Shown one piece after another: positions 35,309 to 45,109 of a stretch of 64,000 nt of DNA. The position numbers were made by a program, and so were the translations under genes. This stretch comes from Nostoc sp. NIES-4103 (GTDB taxonomy: Bacteria; Cyanobacteriota; Cyanobacteriia; Cyanobacteriales; Nostocaceae). Positions within the stretch are counted from its first letter, which is position 1, and each line of letters starts with the position of its first letter. The notes beneath the pieces were generated by a model. That model was not told where the DNA came from. It was given only the letters and a program-made list of their open reading frames with translations, and ran no database searches. The DNA is taken from the NCBI RefSeq assembly GCF_002368335.1, contig NZ_AP018288.1, positions 5,721,059 to 5,785,058 of the forward strand, read 5' to 3'.

Positions 35309-35881
35309 CTAACCCAGATTACCTGCATTCAATAGTTCTTCGACTGCGATCGCTAATTCCGGAAAAGTCCGTGATACAATTTGCTGTTTAGCTGTAAAAA
35401 CTGTTTCTTCGTATAGTCCTTCTTCCAGTAATAACACTGAAATTTTTGCTTGCAGCGGGTCTACAATCCAATATTCAGGAACCTCTAACGCTGCATATTC
35501 AGATCGCTTCTTGCGATAGTCCCGTTTCACCGACTCTGGGCTGACCACCTCTACAATCAGTAAGGGGGGTGACTGAAATACTGCTGAAGCATTGATTAAT
35601 TCTCTTGCTTGCTCCAGCATCACTACAGACAAGTCAGTCAACCTAGATTTATTGACACCAGTTCTCACCCCAGTTTCCCGAAAACACAGCCAAGGAGAGC
35701 CTAACCGCTTGATTTCTGTATCTAAGATTTGCTCAAGAAACTTAGTAATTAGGAAGTGTTGAATAGTAGGTGGGTTCATTAGCTCTAATCTGCCATCCAC
35801 CAATTCGTAATGAAAACCGTTATCATCATCATAAGTTAAATATTCTTCAAAGGTAATCCTGGTTACAGGTATTGTTACCAT
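35309..35881 (-). CDS. Uma2 family endonuclease-like protein
   Basis: A 190-residue protein of the Uma2 family (PD-(D/E)XK fold), greatly expanded in cyanobacteria. It shows FEEYLTYDDDNGFHYELVDGRLELMNPP, the acidic DLSVVMLEQ and EVVSPESVKRDYRKKRSEYAALEVPEYWIVDP. The D..E-x-V..K active-site pattern appears intact. The biological role is not established. It is monocistronic. Confidence 0.9.
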   Translation of the reverse strand: MVTIPVTRITFEEYLTYDDDNGFHYELVDGRLELMNPPTIQHFLITKFLEQILDTEIKRLGSPWLCFRETGVRTGVNKSRLTDLSVVMLEQARELINASAVFQSPPLLIVEVVSPESVKRDYRKKRSEYAALEVPEYWIVDPLQAKISVLLLEEGLYEETVFTAKQQIVSRTFPELAIAVEELLNAGNLG

Positions 35882-36077
35882 CCTAACTGTCTCCTGGACG
35901 ATACCTTTATCCTAACTTTATGAAGTGCGGAGTTAGGGGTTAAGCTATTACCTTTTTAAGTTGCAACATCAAATCGTAAGTTTGTCCTTTGTCATTAATT
36001 ATTTATCCTTGGTAAACACAAATGACCAATGACTAATGACTAATGACTAATGACCAATGATCAATGACTAATGACCA

Positions 36078-37151
36078 ATGACTAAACAAGTTAAAGATAT
36101 TGGCGAACAAGGTCTTTTAAAAAGGTTACAGCGTTTCTGTCCGCCAGAGATTATTGGGGATGACGCAGCAGTGCTTGTAACTGCACCAGAACAATCTTTA
36201 GTGGTGACAACAGATTTATTGATTAATGGCGTGCATTTTAGTGATGTTACCACTTCTCCAGAAGATACTGGTTGGCGAGCTGCTGCTGCCAATTTATCAG
36301 ATTTAGCAGCAATGGGTGCTACTGGGCTTGGAATTACCGTTGGACTAGGATTGCCTGGTGAAGTTAGCGTGAGTTGGGTTGAGCGCTTATATCAAGGAAT
36401 GACAGAATGCCTACAAAAATACAATACCTCGATTGTGGGTGGTGATATAGTGCGATCGCCCGTGACTACTATTGCAATTACCGCTTTTGGTCAAGCTCAT
36501 CCTCAGAGAATTATCCGCCGTTCTGCTGCTGTTGTGGGAGATGCGATCGTCGTTACAGGTGTTCACGGAGCCTCCCACGCTGGCTTACAATTGCTCTTAC
36601 ATCCCGAATTGAAACAAAACCTCAACAACACAGAACAAGAGGCTTTAATCAAAGCACACCAGCGTCCCCAACCACGATTAGATGTCTTACCCATATTGTG
36701 GGAAATTTTAACTCCCCATTCCCAACTCCCGAACGCCACATGCTCCACCTGGGGAGACCCCAAGACCGCAGTGGCTCCTCCCAACTCCCCCCTTTCGGTC
36801 GCCGGAATGGACAGCAGCGATGGCTTAGCAGATGCGATTTTGCAAATTTGCCGCGCTAGTGGTGTTGGCGCTGTCTTAGAACGCAGGCAAATTCCCTTAC
36901 CAAAAGCTTTTGACCACTGGCTTACAGAACAGCAAGCCCTAGAATATGCCCTCTATGGTGGCGAAGACTTTGAATTAGTCCTATGCTTACCCAAAGAACT
37001 AGCAAATATACTAGTGCAACAGCTTGGTCAAGACGCAGCGATTGTAGGAACTATCACAACTGAAACAAAAGTACTATTGCACGACCAACAAAAAAAATTC
37101 CCTGACCAAGTTCTCAGCCTCAGCCAGGGATTTCAACATTTCCAGAGTTAG
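36078..37151 (+). CDS. thiL: Thiamine-monophosphate kinase with an in-frame repeat insertion
   Basis: A 357-residue kinase that phosphorylates thiamine monophosphate to thiamine diphosphate. Signatures: IGDDAAVL, TTDLLINGVHF, AAANLSDLAAMGA, VGGDIVRSP, AGMDSSDGLADA and YGGEDFELVLC. Between DVLPILWEIL and SVAGMDSSDG there are about 28 extra residues (~213-240) rich in P, S and T. The encoding DNA (CTCCACCTGGGGAGACCCC...) resembles the dispersed repeat seen elsewhere in the window. The frame stays open, so the enzyme is probably functional with an extra surface loop. Confidence 0.95.
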   Translation: MTKQVKDIGEQGLLKRLQRFCPPEIIGDDAAVLVTAPEQSLVVTTDLLINGVHFSDVTTSPEDTGWRAAAANLSDLAAMGATGLGITVGLGLPGEVSVSWVERLYQGMTECLQKYNTSIVGGDIVRSPVTTIAITAFGQAHPQRIIRRSAAVVGDAIVVTGVHGASHAGLQLLLHPELKQNLNNTEQEALIKAHQRPQPRLDVLPILWEILTPHSQLPNATCSTWGDPKTAVAPPNSPLSVAGMDSSDGLADAILQICRASGVGAVLERRQIPLPKAFDHWLTEQQALEYALYGGEDFELVLCLPKELANILVQQLGQDAAIVGTITTETKVLLHDQQKKFPDQVLSLSQGFQHFQS

Positions 37152-37214
37152 AAGTTATGAGTGAAAAGTTATGAATTTTATTCCTAACTCCTAACTCCTA
37201 ACTCCTCACTTTCT

Positions 37215-38228
37215 TTAAACCCATTTTTCAGCTACTAGTTCAGCCAAATCTAAAACTCGCTGGCTGTAGCCCCATTCGTTGTCATACCATGCCATGACTT
37301 TCACTAGGTCACTGCCTAGAACCATAGTCAAGCTAGCATCAACAATAGAAGAAGCGTCAGTACCTTGATAATCAGAAGATACTAGTTGGAGTTCGCTGTA
37401 GTCCAAAATACCCTTGAGTGGCCCTTCAGCAGCATCTTTAAGAGCTTGGTTAACTTCTTCCGTAATAGTACGCTTCTCAACCTGAACCACGAAATCTACC
37501 ATTGAAACGTTCGGGGTCGGTACACGTAAAGCCACACCATTCAGCTTACCTTTAAGTTCAGGAATAACCAGCGCTACTGCTTTGGCTGCACCAGTAGAGG
37601 TCGGCACAATGTTAATAGCCGCTGCCCTGGCCCGACGTACATCTCGGTGAGAAGCGTCTAGTAAGCGCTGGTCGCCAGTGTAACTGTGGGTGGTGGTCAT
37701 CGTGCCTTTGATGATGCCGAATTTTTCATTTATCACCTTGGCAATGGGAGCTAAGCAGTTTGTTGTACAGCTAGCGTTACTGATGATGTGGTGTATGTTG
37801 TGGTCATAATCGTGATGATTCACGCCAACCACAAAAGTACCATCCTCATTTTTACCTGGGGCTGTAATTAGAACTTTCTTGGCTCCCGCATTCACATGTT
37901 TGAGTGCGCCTTCCTTGCTGGTAAATACCCCAGTTGCTTCGATAATCAGGTCAATTTCCCACTCTTTCCAAGGCAAGTTTTCTGGATTACGATCAGATAC
38001 GCACTTAACGGTCTTGCCGTTAATGATGATAGAGTTATCATCGGCAGTAATGTCAACATCCTTTAACTTCCCTAGCATCGAGTCATACTTAAGGAGGTGA
38101 GCATTCGTTCTAGGATCAGATGTGTCATTAATAGCAACAAGGTCAATTTTGCTATTTTGTCTGCCCACCCAACAGCGTGCAAAGTTACGTCCGATGCGCC
38201 CGAAACCGTTAATTGCGACTCTAATCAC
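37215..38228 (-). CDS. gap2: Glyceraldehyde-3-phosphate dehydrogenase, Gap2 type
   Basis: A 337-residue enzyme. The NAD(P) fold begins VIRVAINGFGRIGRNFARCW, and the catalytic cysteine is in NASCTTNCLAPIAKV. The sequence NDTSDPRTNAHLLKYDSMLGKL is typical of cyanobacterial Gap2, the NAD(P)-dual enzyme of the Calvin cycle and gluconeogenesis. I use the GTG at 38228 as the start, because the longer version adds 17 residues not found in the family. Confidence 0.95.
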   Translation of the reverse strand: MIRVAINGFGRIGRNFARCWVGRQNSKIDLVAINDTSDPRTNAHLLKYDSMLGKLKDVDITADDNSIIINGKTVKCVSDRNPENLPWKEWEIDLIIEATGVFTSKEGALKHVNAGAKKVLITAPGKNEDGTFVVGVNHHDYDHNIHHIISNASCTTNCLAPIAKVINEKFGIIKGTMTTTHSYTGDQRLLDASHRDVRRARAAAINIVPTSTGAAKAVALVIPELKGKLNGVALRVPTPNVSMVDFVVQVEKRTITEEVNQALKDAAEGPLKGILDYSELQLVSSDYQGTDASSIVDASLTMVLGSDLVKVMAWYDNEWGYSQRVLDLAELVAEKWV

Positions 38229-38342
38229 AGTGTCTTGCCCTCTGTATTTATGCCTATAAGTTGATATCTTTGACCCCAATCATATCGCAAAGGGGGATTA
38301 TTATTAACCATAAAGTGCTAGATCTATAAAAAAACACACATT

Positions 38343-38975
38343 TTATTCAGGATTGTCTGAGTAGAGGTTGTGGGCTGTGATGTATGACCTAACTGCTTCT
38401 GGGACTAAATAACGAATAGCATTTACAGAGCGATCACCACAAAGTTGCCGAATCAGACTTGACGAAACTCCCACTAAGGGTATATCCAGGAATTGCCAAC
38501 GAATAGAGTGTGACTTTTTTTCGAGTTTTTGCTCTATTTGCTTGCAGATCACCTCGCTTTGAGTTATATTCTCACCACCTACCAGTCGGGGTGCAATTAA
38601 CCAATTACACATTTGTGCTAGTTCGTGTCCACGATACCAACGAGGCAAGGTTTGGAAGGTATCCAAACCCACGATCCAGTACCAATGAGTATTTGGGTAA
38701 AAAGTAGATAAGTCGAGCAAAGTATTAATGGCATAGGAATTTCCAGCGCGATTTCCCTCCACGAGTGAAACCGTAAACGCCGGGTTTTCTTTTGTAGCTA
38801 TTTGTAGCATTTTCAGTCGATGCTCAAAGGAAACTGCCTTTTTATGAGGAGGATTTCCTGATGGCACCCAAATTACCTTTTCTAAAGGTACTTGATACAA
38901 AGCTGCCTGGGCTACAAGTAGATGTCCCCAATGGACAGGATTAAATGTGCCACCAAAAATTGCTAATTGTTGCAT
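38343..38975 (-). CDS. nadD: Nicotinate-nucleotide adenylyltransferase
   Basis: A 210-residue nucleotidyltransferase of NAD synthesis. The N-terminal ATP-binding motif is AIFGGTFNPVHWGHLLVA (HxGH), followed by VIWVPSGNPPHKK and, near the end, VGVSSSLIRQL (the SxTxxR-like motif). The ATG at 38975 gives the canonical MQQLAIFGGTFNP beginning; the upstream 16 codons are probably untranslated. Confidence 0.93.
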   Translation of the reverse strand: MQQLAIFGGTFNPVHWGHLLVAQAALYQVPLEKVIWVPSGNPPHKKAVSFEHRLKMLQIATKENPAFTVSLVEGNRAGNSYAINTLLDLSTFYPNTHWYWIVGLDTFQTLPRWYRGHELAQMCNWLIAPRLVGGENITQSEVICKQIEQKLEKKSHSIRWQFLDIPLVGVSSSLIRQLCGDRSVNAIRYLVPEAVRSYITAHNLYSDNPE

Positions 38976-39377
38976 CCAGTTATACTCTGGTTCTGGACAA
39001 TTGAGATATAGTCTCACTACCAAAGTAATATTGTATGCAATTTAGACCTTGGCTTGATGAAATTTCAAAGCAGTTTTGCTAAGAATTTACTATTGTAGCT
39101 GATAACAGTAAGGAATCGGAAATATGTATTTGAAATCACAAGAATTTCTTTCCCGATGTAGCGAAAATTTTCAGAATAATCTTAAAAACAGTTCCGAAAT
39201 AGTAAAAACCTCTAACCAAGGTAAAATCATTCTCAACAAAGGCAACAAGTGTAAAAAATCAACCATAAATCCAGCATAAACATAGCTACAGGAGGAGTTA
39301 CGGTAAAAATCAAATTCCTGTTATGATACGCGTGTCATTTGTGATTTTGGTGTGGTGTGGTGCAAGAGGAGTAATAA
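38976..39377. other. Divergent intergenic region between nadD and murC
   Basis: No gene is firmly supported. A 51-codon frame (39124-39279, MYLKSQEFLS...) has only a weak AAGGA upstream and no recognisable domain. An AGAGGAG site lies just before the murC start. Confidence 0.45.
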
Positions 39378-40844
39378 ATGAGTAATGCAGTAGATTTTAG
39401 CGGTAGACCATTTCATTTCATTGGCATTGGTGGTATAGGTATGTCTGCTCTGGCATATTTACTGGTAAAGCGCAATTTACCAGTTTCCGGTTCAGATATT
39501 CGTCCTAATCACATTACCCGACAGTTAGAAGCCATCGGTTCTCATATTTTTCCTCAACAAGAAGCGAGTAATTTTGATTTCTTCTTCTCGGATGTAACTA
39601 CTACTAATGGAGTAGAGTCAAACTCACTAGCAGAATTATCTCCTGGTGAACAAGCGAAACTGCCCCAAGTCATTTGCTCAACAGCAATCAACAAAAGTAA
39701 TTCGGAATACAAGGCAGCTTTAGAACTAGGCTGCCCAATTTTTCATCGATCTGATGTATTGGCTGCGTTAATTGCTGATTACTACAGTATCGCAGTGGCA
39801 GGAACTCATGGCAAAACAACCACAAGTTGCATGATTGGTTATATGCTACTGCAAGCTGGGTTAGACCCCACGATTCTTGTAGGTGGCGAAGTCAATGCTT
39901 GGGAAGGCAATGCTAGATTTGGTCACAGTCGGTATTTGGTAGCTGAGGCAGATGAATCAGATGGTTCTTTGGTAAAACATGCCCCTGAAATTGGCATCAT
40001 TACCAATATTGAACTCGATCATCCTGACCACTACGACACATTAGAGCAAGTTGTTGATACCTTCCAAGAATTTGCTGCTGGTTGTAAAACATTAATTGGC
40101 AGTATTGATTGTGCAACAGTACGCGATCGCGCTACACCGACAATCAGCTACAGCTTACACTCAGATACCAATGCTGACTACACTGTGAGCAATGTTGACT
40201 ATCGAGCTGATGGCACAACGGCTCTAGTTTGGGAACGTGGCAAAGCCTTGGGTGTATTGAAGTTGCGGTTGCTCAGTCGGCATAATTTGAGTAATGCCTT
40301 AGCAGCGGTGGCTGTTGGTCGAGTCTTGGGCTTAGAATTTGGAGAAATTGCCAAAGGTATCGCCACATTTGAAGGAGCCAGACGCCGCTTTGAGTTCCGG
40401 GGTGAAGTTGATGGCATTACCTTCATCGATGACTATGCCCACCATCCCAGTGAAATTCGTGCTACTCTGGCTGCTGCACGGTTGCAAGCAAGGCCAGGGC
40501 AAAGAGTAGTGGCAATTTTCCAACCTCATCGCTACAGCCGCACACTCACCTTTTTAGAGGAGTTTGCCGAATCTTTCACACATGCTGATTTAGTTGTCCT
40601 GACAGATATTTACAGTGCAGGCGAAGCTAATAATGGTCAAATTAGCGGTGAACAATTGGCAGTAGAAATTGCTAAACAGCACTCACAAGTGGTTTATCAG
40701 CCAACTTTACCGAAGGTGTGCGAGTTCTTGCTGCAAACGCTGCGCCCTGGAGACTTAGCGCTGTTTCTGGGTGCTGGGAATTTGAATCAAATAATTCCAG
40801 AAGTAATTACAACTCTTTGTGAGCCTGCTAAAGCCACATCTTAG
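39378..40844 (+). CDS. murC: UDP-N-acetylmuramate--L-alanine ligase
   Basis: A 488-residue Mur ligase that adds the first amino acid of the peptidoglycan stem peptide. The N-terminal fold has FHFIGIGGIGMSALAYLL; the ATP P-loop is AVAGTHGKTTTSCMIGYML; central motifs are VAEADESDGSLV and NIELDHPDHY; the C-terminal domain has FIDDYAHHPSEI. The frame overlaps a longer version of the downstream murB frame; murB probably starts 124 bases later. Confidence 0.98.
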   Translation: MSNAVDFSGRPFHFIGIGGIGMSALAYLLVKRNLPVSGSDIRPNHITRQLEAIGSHIFPQQEASNFDFFFSDVTTTNGVESNSLAELSPGEQAKLPQVICSTAINKSNSEYKAALELGCPIFHRSDVLAALIADYYSIAVAGTHGKTTTSCMIGYMLLQAGLDPTILVGGEVNAWEGNARFGHSRYLVAEADESDGSLVKHAPEIGIITNIELDHPDHYDTLEQVVDTFQEFAAGCKTLIGSIDCATVRDRATPTISYSLHSDTNADYTVSNVDYRADGTTALVWERGKALGVLKLRLLSRHNLSNALAAVAVGRVLGLEFGEIAKGIATFEGARRRFEFRGEVDGITFIDDYAHHPSEIRATLAAARLQARPGQRVVAIFQPHRYSRTLTFLEEFAESFTHADLVVLTDIYSAGEANNGQISGEQLAVEIAKQHSQVVYQPTLPKVCEFLLQTLRPGDLALFLGAGNLNQIIPEVITTLCEPAKATS

Positions 40845-40968
40845 AGGACAGGAAAAGAGAATAATTCTCAAAGCTAAATGTCTATCTAGGACGGTTTTAT
40901 CAATTCACACTATTGCTGTATTTTTACGGCAGATAGATAAATGTAAAATTTCACAAATTGACGTAAAA

Positions 40969-41961
40969 ATGAAAATCTCCCAGGCAGATGGAAACGTCTG
41001 CACAGTTTCGACTACACCTAAACAGAAAACAGTTAATTCAGGCGAAAGTAAGATAATTTACTTACCAGGAACTGATTGTATAATCAAGTCCCAAGCTTCA
41101 TTGTCTGGGTACACTTCATATAGAGTGGGAGGTGCGGCTGAATGGTACGTTGCTCCTCGCAACTTAGAAACCCTGCAAGCCAGCCTAGAGTATGCAAAAG
41201 CACATGATTTAGACGTAACAACACTAGGGGCAGGTTCTAACCTTCTAGTCAGCGATCGCGGTATCCCAGGCCTAGTTATTTCTACTCGTCATCTCCGCTA
41301 CAGCTACTTTGACCACCACACTGGTCAATTAACTGTTGCTGCTGGAGAATCAATTCCCAGCTTAGCATGGGAGGCAGCCCAACTAGGCTGGGAAGGATTG
41401 GAGTGGGCTGTAGGTATCCCTGGAACAGTCGGGGGTGCTGTGGTGATGAATGCAGGGGCACACAACAGTTGTATCGCAGATATGTTAGTCAGCGCCCAAG
41501 TACTTGCACCAGACGGTACACTGAAAACTCTCACACCCGAAGAGATCGGTTACAGCTACCGCACTTCATTATTACAAGGTGGCGATCGCATCGTCACTCA
41601 AGCTACCTTCCAACTCCAACCAGGTGCTGATCCAGCAAAAGTTTTGGCAACCACCAAGCAACACAAACAACATCGGCTAACAACTCAACCCTACAACTTC
41701 CCCAGTTGTGGCAGTGTTTTCCGTAATCCCAAACCTTATGCTGCTGGCTGGTTGATTGAACAAACAGGTCTAAAAGGCTACCAAATTGGAGGGGCACAAG
41801 TTGCACAACTCCATGCTAATTTTATTGTCAACCGTGGTGGAGCCAAGGCTAGTGACATCTTCTGTCTCATCCGTTATATCCAACACCAAGTGCAAGAACA
41901 TTGGTCAATTTTGTTAGAGCCAGAAGTGAAAATGCTCGGAGAGTTTCAAGCGATGTGTTAA
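40969..41961 (+). CDS. murB: UDP-N-acetylenolpyruvoylglucosamine reductase
   Basis: A 330-residue FAD enzyme that makes UDP-MurNAc. Signatures: SYRVGGAAEWYVAPRNLE, LGAGSNLLVSDRG, AVGIPGTVGGAVVMNAGAH, GYSYRTSLLQ and the catalytic region FPSCGSVFRNP with QTGLKGYQIGGAQVAQLHANFIVN. It lies directly after murC in the same direction, the usual cyanobacterial pairing. The ATG at 40969 (MKISQADGNVCTVST) is preferred over an upstream frame start that overlaps murC. Confidence 0.96.
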   Translation: MKISQADGNVCTVSTTPKQKTVNSGESKIIYLPGTDCIIKSQASLSGYTSYRVGGAAEWYVAPRNLETLQASLEYAKAHDLDVTTLGAGSNLLVSDRGIPGLVISTRHLRYSYFDHHTGQLTVAAGESIPSLAWEAAQLGWEGLEWAVGIPGTVGGAVVMNAGAHNSCIADMLVSAQVLAPDGTLKTLTPEEIGYSYRTSLLQGGDRIVTQATFQLQPGADPAKVLATTKQHKQHRLTTQPYNFPSCGSVFRNPKPYAAGWLIEQTGLKGYQIGGAQVAQLHANFIVNRGGAKASDIFCLIRYIQHQVQEHWSILLEPEVKMLGEFQAMC

Positions 41962-42200
41962 AGGACTGGGGACTGGTGAATAGGGACTGGTGAGCCAGCG
42001 CGACCAAGAGGGGGTTCCCCCCCCAATTCCCACTCCCTGCGGTCGTGGAGGTACCGAGTCCCCCATGAGCGACTGGCGATCTCAAGAGCGAAGCGCGAGA
42101 AGGCCGAGCGCCACCCGAAGGAGGAATGGGAAAATTCTTCCCTAATACCCAATACCCAGTACCTAATCCCCAGTCCCCGATACCTCGCATTAATTATTGG
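41962..42200. repeat. Compound repeat after murB: fold-back short repeats around a GC-rich dispersed unit
   Basis: GGACTGGGGACTGG units (41964-41990) and ACCCAATACCCAGTACC units (42145-42185) are roughly complementary. They enclose a GC-rich block with GGGGGTTCCCCCCCC and fragments shared with the 7595-7760 and 44600-44830 repeats. No gene is supported up to the next start. Confidence 0.75.
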
Positions 42201-42278
42201 TAACAAAATAGGCAAACTGCCGACCGCATCTATAATTGAATTTGACTTGTTATTCAACGCAAACGCGGACAATTAATT

Positions 42279-42629
42279 ATGACAGGAAAAGGACAGGGAT
42301 TTGGCTTCGGTTTGGGAAAAATGAAGGAACTAGCCGAAGCTTTCAAAAAAGCTCAGCAAGTTCAAGAGGGTGCAAAGCGACTCCAAGAAGAATTGGAGCA
42401 AATGGAGATACAGGGAGAGTCCGGTGGTGGTCTGGTCAAAGTTATTGTCAGCGGTAACCAAGAACCTAAGCGAGTGGAAATTGCCCCAGAAGCCATAGCA
42501 CAAGGAGCAGAAATTCTCTCCGATCTTGTAACAGCGGCAATGAAAAATGCCTATGAAAAGTCCACAGCGACAATGCGGGAACGCATGGAAGACTTAACCA
42601 GTGGATTGGAATTACCAGGATTTCAATAG
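42279..42629 (+). CDS. YbaB/EbfC family nucleoid-associated protein
   Basis: A 116-residue protein with a glycine-rich start and the family body MKELAEAFKKAQQVQEGAKRLQEELEQMEIQGESGGGLVKVIVSGNQEPKRVEIAPEA. YbaB proteins form dimers that bind and bridge DNA. The murC-murB-ybaB order on one strand recurs in cyanobacteria. It is monocistronic or the last gene of that group. Confidence 0.93.
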   Translation: MTGKGQGFGFGLGKMKELAEAFKKAQQVQEGAKRLQEELEQMEIQGESGGGLVKVIVSGNQEPKRVEIAPEAIAQGAEILSDLVTAAMKNAYEKSTATMRERMEDLTSGLELPGFQ

Positions 42630-42699
42630 TTATTGGTCAATAGTCATTAGTCATTAGCCGTTAGTTATCAGCTAAGGGCAAATGACAAGTGACAAAAGA

Positions 42700-42860
42700 T
42701 TTTTCGGGTGACGCTCGTACCTCACTAATGCTAACCCCTCTTGAGATCGGCAGTTACTGCACTTGGGAACCACTGCGCCCTTGCGCTCTGCTGAGAGTAA
42801 CGCATGTGGCGTGAGACCCCTTTGAGCAACTGCCTCACTGTACTGCCTCACCGCACTGCC
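42700..42860. repeat. GC-rich dispersed repeat between ybaB and the phosphatase gene
   Basis: Contains GGGTGACGCTCGTACCTCACTAATGCTAAC and GCAGTTACTGCACTTGGGAACC pieces matching the repeat at 60555-60645 and, in part, the insertion in thiL. It ends in short ACTGCCTCAC tandem units (42828-42865) just upstream of the phosphatase leader. Confidence 0.65.
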
Positions 42861-42882
42861 TCATAAAGGACAAAATATATCT

Positions 42883-43383
42883 ATGCCCCACAAGCTGCTG
42901 TTTGTGTGCCTGGGGAATATCTGCCGTTCACCCTCGGCAGAAAACATTATGAGTCATCTCATTGACCAAGCTGACTTGAGTGAACATATCCTCTGTGACT
43001 CTGCTGGTACATCTAGCTATCACATTGGTAGTCCACCTGACCGACGTATGAGTGTTGCGGCTGCTACAAAACTAGGAATTAAACTACGTGGCCATGCTCG
43101 GCAGTTCCACAAGTCAGACTTTCATGACTTTGATATGATTTTGGCAATGGATCAAGACAATTATCAGGATATCCTCGCTCTTGACCCAAAAGGGCAATAT
43201 CACAACAAAGTTTACTTAATGTGTGAATTTTGCTCTCGGCACACTTTCAAGGAAGTTCCAGACCCTTACTACGGTGGTGCAGAAGGTTTTAATCAAGTGA
43301 TTGATTTGCTTGTCGATGCTTGTGAAGGTCTACTCGAATATATTATCAGCCAGCACCTAACAGATAAAGTTGGAGAGTTATGA
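42883..43383 (+). CDS. Low molecular weight protein-tyrosine phosphatase
   Basis: A 166-residue phosphatase. The P-loop CLGNICRSP (C-x5-R-S) is near the start, and the general-acid aspartate is in VPDPYYGGAEGF near the end. Such enzymes reverse tyrosine phosphorylation, including that of exopolysaccharide BY-kinases; a Wzc-like kinase lies 13 kb away, but a link is not shown. TTATGAGTTATGAG short repeats follow the gene. Confidence 0.95.
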   Translation: MPHKLLFVCLGNICRSPSAENIMSHLIDQADLSEHILCDSAGTSSYHIGSPPDRRMSVAAATKLGIKLRGHARQFHKSDFHDFDMILAMDQDNYQDILALDPKGQYHNKVYLMCEFCSRHTFKEVPDPYYGGAEGFNQVIDLLVDACEGLLEYIISQHLTDKVGEL

Positions 43384-43469
43384 GTTATGAGTTATCTTTT
43401 CTCCCGTTAACTCTTAACTCCTAATTCCTAAGTTCTCAGGAAATCTTTGCTTCTTTAGCTCACAAAGTG

Positions 43470-44159
43470 TTAATCTACAAGACCGTGCTTCATTGCAAAA
43501 CGCACTAGTTCTGCTCGGTTGCTAGTTTCGGTCTTCCTCAATAAACTACTAACGTATTTTTCGACTGTTCGCGGACTCAAGTGTAGCTGCTGACCCATTT
43601 CCGCATTAGAAAGACCATGAGTCAAAAGTTCTAGGACTTCCTGTTCTCTGGAAGTAAGAGATGAGAGCAGTTGAGATTTTTGAATATGAGTGAAAAGAGA
43701 CTGATGGGCATCTACCGCTTTTGTTGGAGTGGCGTTGCCCATATTTTCTTTATTAGAAAAGCGATATTCAGATTGAATGATTTGCGCCCGTTCCAAAAGA
43801 TTGCGAATTGCTGCTGCTAATTCTTCAAGTTCAAAAGGTTTAGGCAAATATAAATCGCAACCCGATTGGTAACCCAAAATTCTTTCTTGGGTCTTAGTGC
43901 GTGCTGTTAATAAAATTACAGGTAACAACCGAAAGGCTTGTTGTTGGCGCACCCGGCGTACCAGTTCATAGCCATTCATACGTGGCATCACAATATCGGT
44001 GACGATTAAATCAGGATGGTAGTCATCTACCATCACCAAAGCCTCTTGACCATCATTAGCTGTGATTACCGAATAGCCTGACAGCTCAAGATAATCGCTA
44101 ATAGACAGACGAGTGCCCAGGTCGTCATCCACTACAAGGATCGTCAAGGGCATGGACAA
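43470..44159 (-). CDS. NarL/FixJ-type response regulator
   Basis: A 229-residue regulator. The receiver domain (~5-120) has the acidic pair in VVDDDLG, the phospho-aspartate in LIVTDIVMPRMNG, T in LLTARTK and K in YLPKPFE. The C-terminal LuxR-type helix-turn-helix (~160-225) has LTSREQEVLELLTHGLSNAEMGQQLHLSPRTVEKYVSSLLRKT. All phosphorylation residues are present. No cognate kinase is adjacent. Confidence 0.95.
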   Translation of the reverse strand: MSMPLTILVVDDDLGTRLSISDYLELSGYSVITANDGQEALVMVDDYHPDLIVTDIVMPRMNGYELVRRVRQQQAFRLLPVILLTARTKTQERILGYQSGCDLYLPKPFELEELAAAIRNLLERAQIIQSEYRFSNKENMGNATPTKAVDAHQSLFTHIQKSQLLSSLTSREQEVLELLTHGLSNAEMGQQLHLSPRTVEKYVSSLLRKTETSNRAELVRFAMKHGLVD

Positions 44160-45109
44160 TACACCCCTAGCATTTTTTTACTCAGAAATTTGCTTTTACA
44201 AGCTTCATTAGTGAACACAGGCAATAAATAGTGCTCTTATGTTTCATACTATGACAGGATTACCGACTAATGACTGCCTCAGGGCTAATTTATAAAGACA
44301 ATCTTAAATCCTGAGGAGGAATTAACAAACTCCATCGCATCTTTGGCTTTTGTTACTGAAGTATAACTAAATTCATATTTCTTAATAATATAGACATCAT
44401 TCGGAGCTATTACTCACCTACATCTAAGTTCATTCTTATGCAAACCATAATTTTTATAGTGGCAAAATTTGTTGGCAAACATTTAATTGCGAACTGGAAA
44501 AAGCTAAATTAATAGGATACCGCTGATCAGTATAAAGCAGGAGGCGAGTCCAATTGCAGTCTGGGTGAATCTAGTTCCCATCTTGGTGAGTCTACTTGCC
44601 GTCTAGGCTGTTGCTCCATTGGAAACTGGTTGATCCATTCGCTCTTTTGCGTTGGCGTACCCCCAAGGGGACAAGCTACACGGAGTGCGTCTTTGATAGA
44701 GTTGGGTAAGGTTTGGAGTCAGATGGCAAAGTGGCATCTTCGTAGCGGTAGCGAGAAGCGCAAGCGTCACCCAAACAGCAGGAGGTGAAGCAGTTGCATT
44801 ATTGCACGCCACTTCCTTCACTTGGAGAGCCACTGCACTGGCGTCTGGCTTTGCCAACAGCCATGACTATAGCGTAAAACCTCGCCTTTTGCGGAGTGGC
44901 TGTGCCTTGTGTCGATTGCAAACTGCACCAAGCCAAAGGAAAGAAGAGAAAAACCTCAAAGCAGCTGTTTCCCTTGCTGGGATTTAACATTTAATTATGT
45001 CCACCTAATTATCTAGTTAAGCATTTATAGTGGTTTAATATCCGGCTATAAAGTTTACCAGCTAGTGCCCAACGATTTTTAAGTCAATTTAACGTAAGCC
45101 AAATTCTCA
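44160..45109. other. Long intergenic region with a dispersed GC-rich repeat (about 44540-44990)
   Basis: No gene is supported. The first ~370 bases are AT-rich. From about 44540 a GC-richer repeat block begins, with pieces such as GCGTACCCCCAAGGGGACAAGC and GTAGCGGTAGCGAGAAGCGCAAGCG related to the 7595-7760 block. Frames on both strands across it follow the repeat rather than a gene. The last 120 bases form the smpB leader. Confidence 0.55.

Noticed and set aside
39124..39279. A 51-codon frame between nadD and murC
   Set aside because: Weak ribosome binding site, no domain, and AT-rich composition typical of leader DNA; not supported beyond an open frame.
44603..44990. Frames on both strands between the response regulator and smpB
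   Set aside because: They map to the dispersed GC-rich repeat and are open on both strands, as repeats often are.
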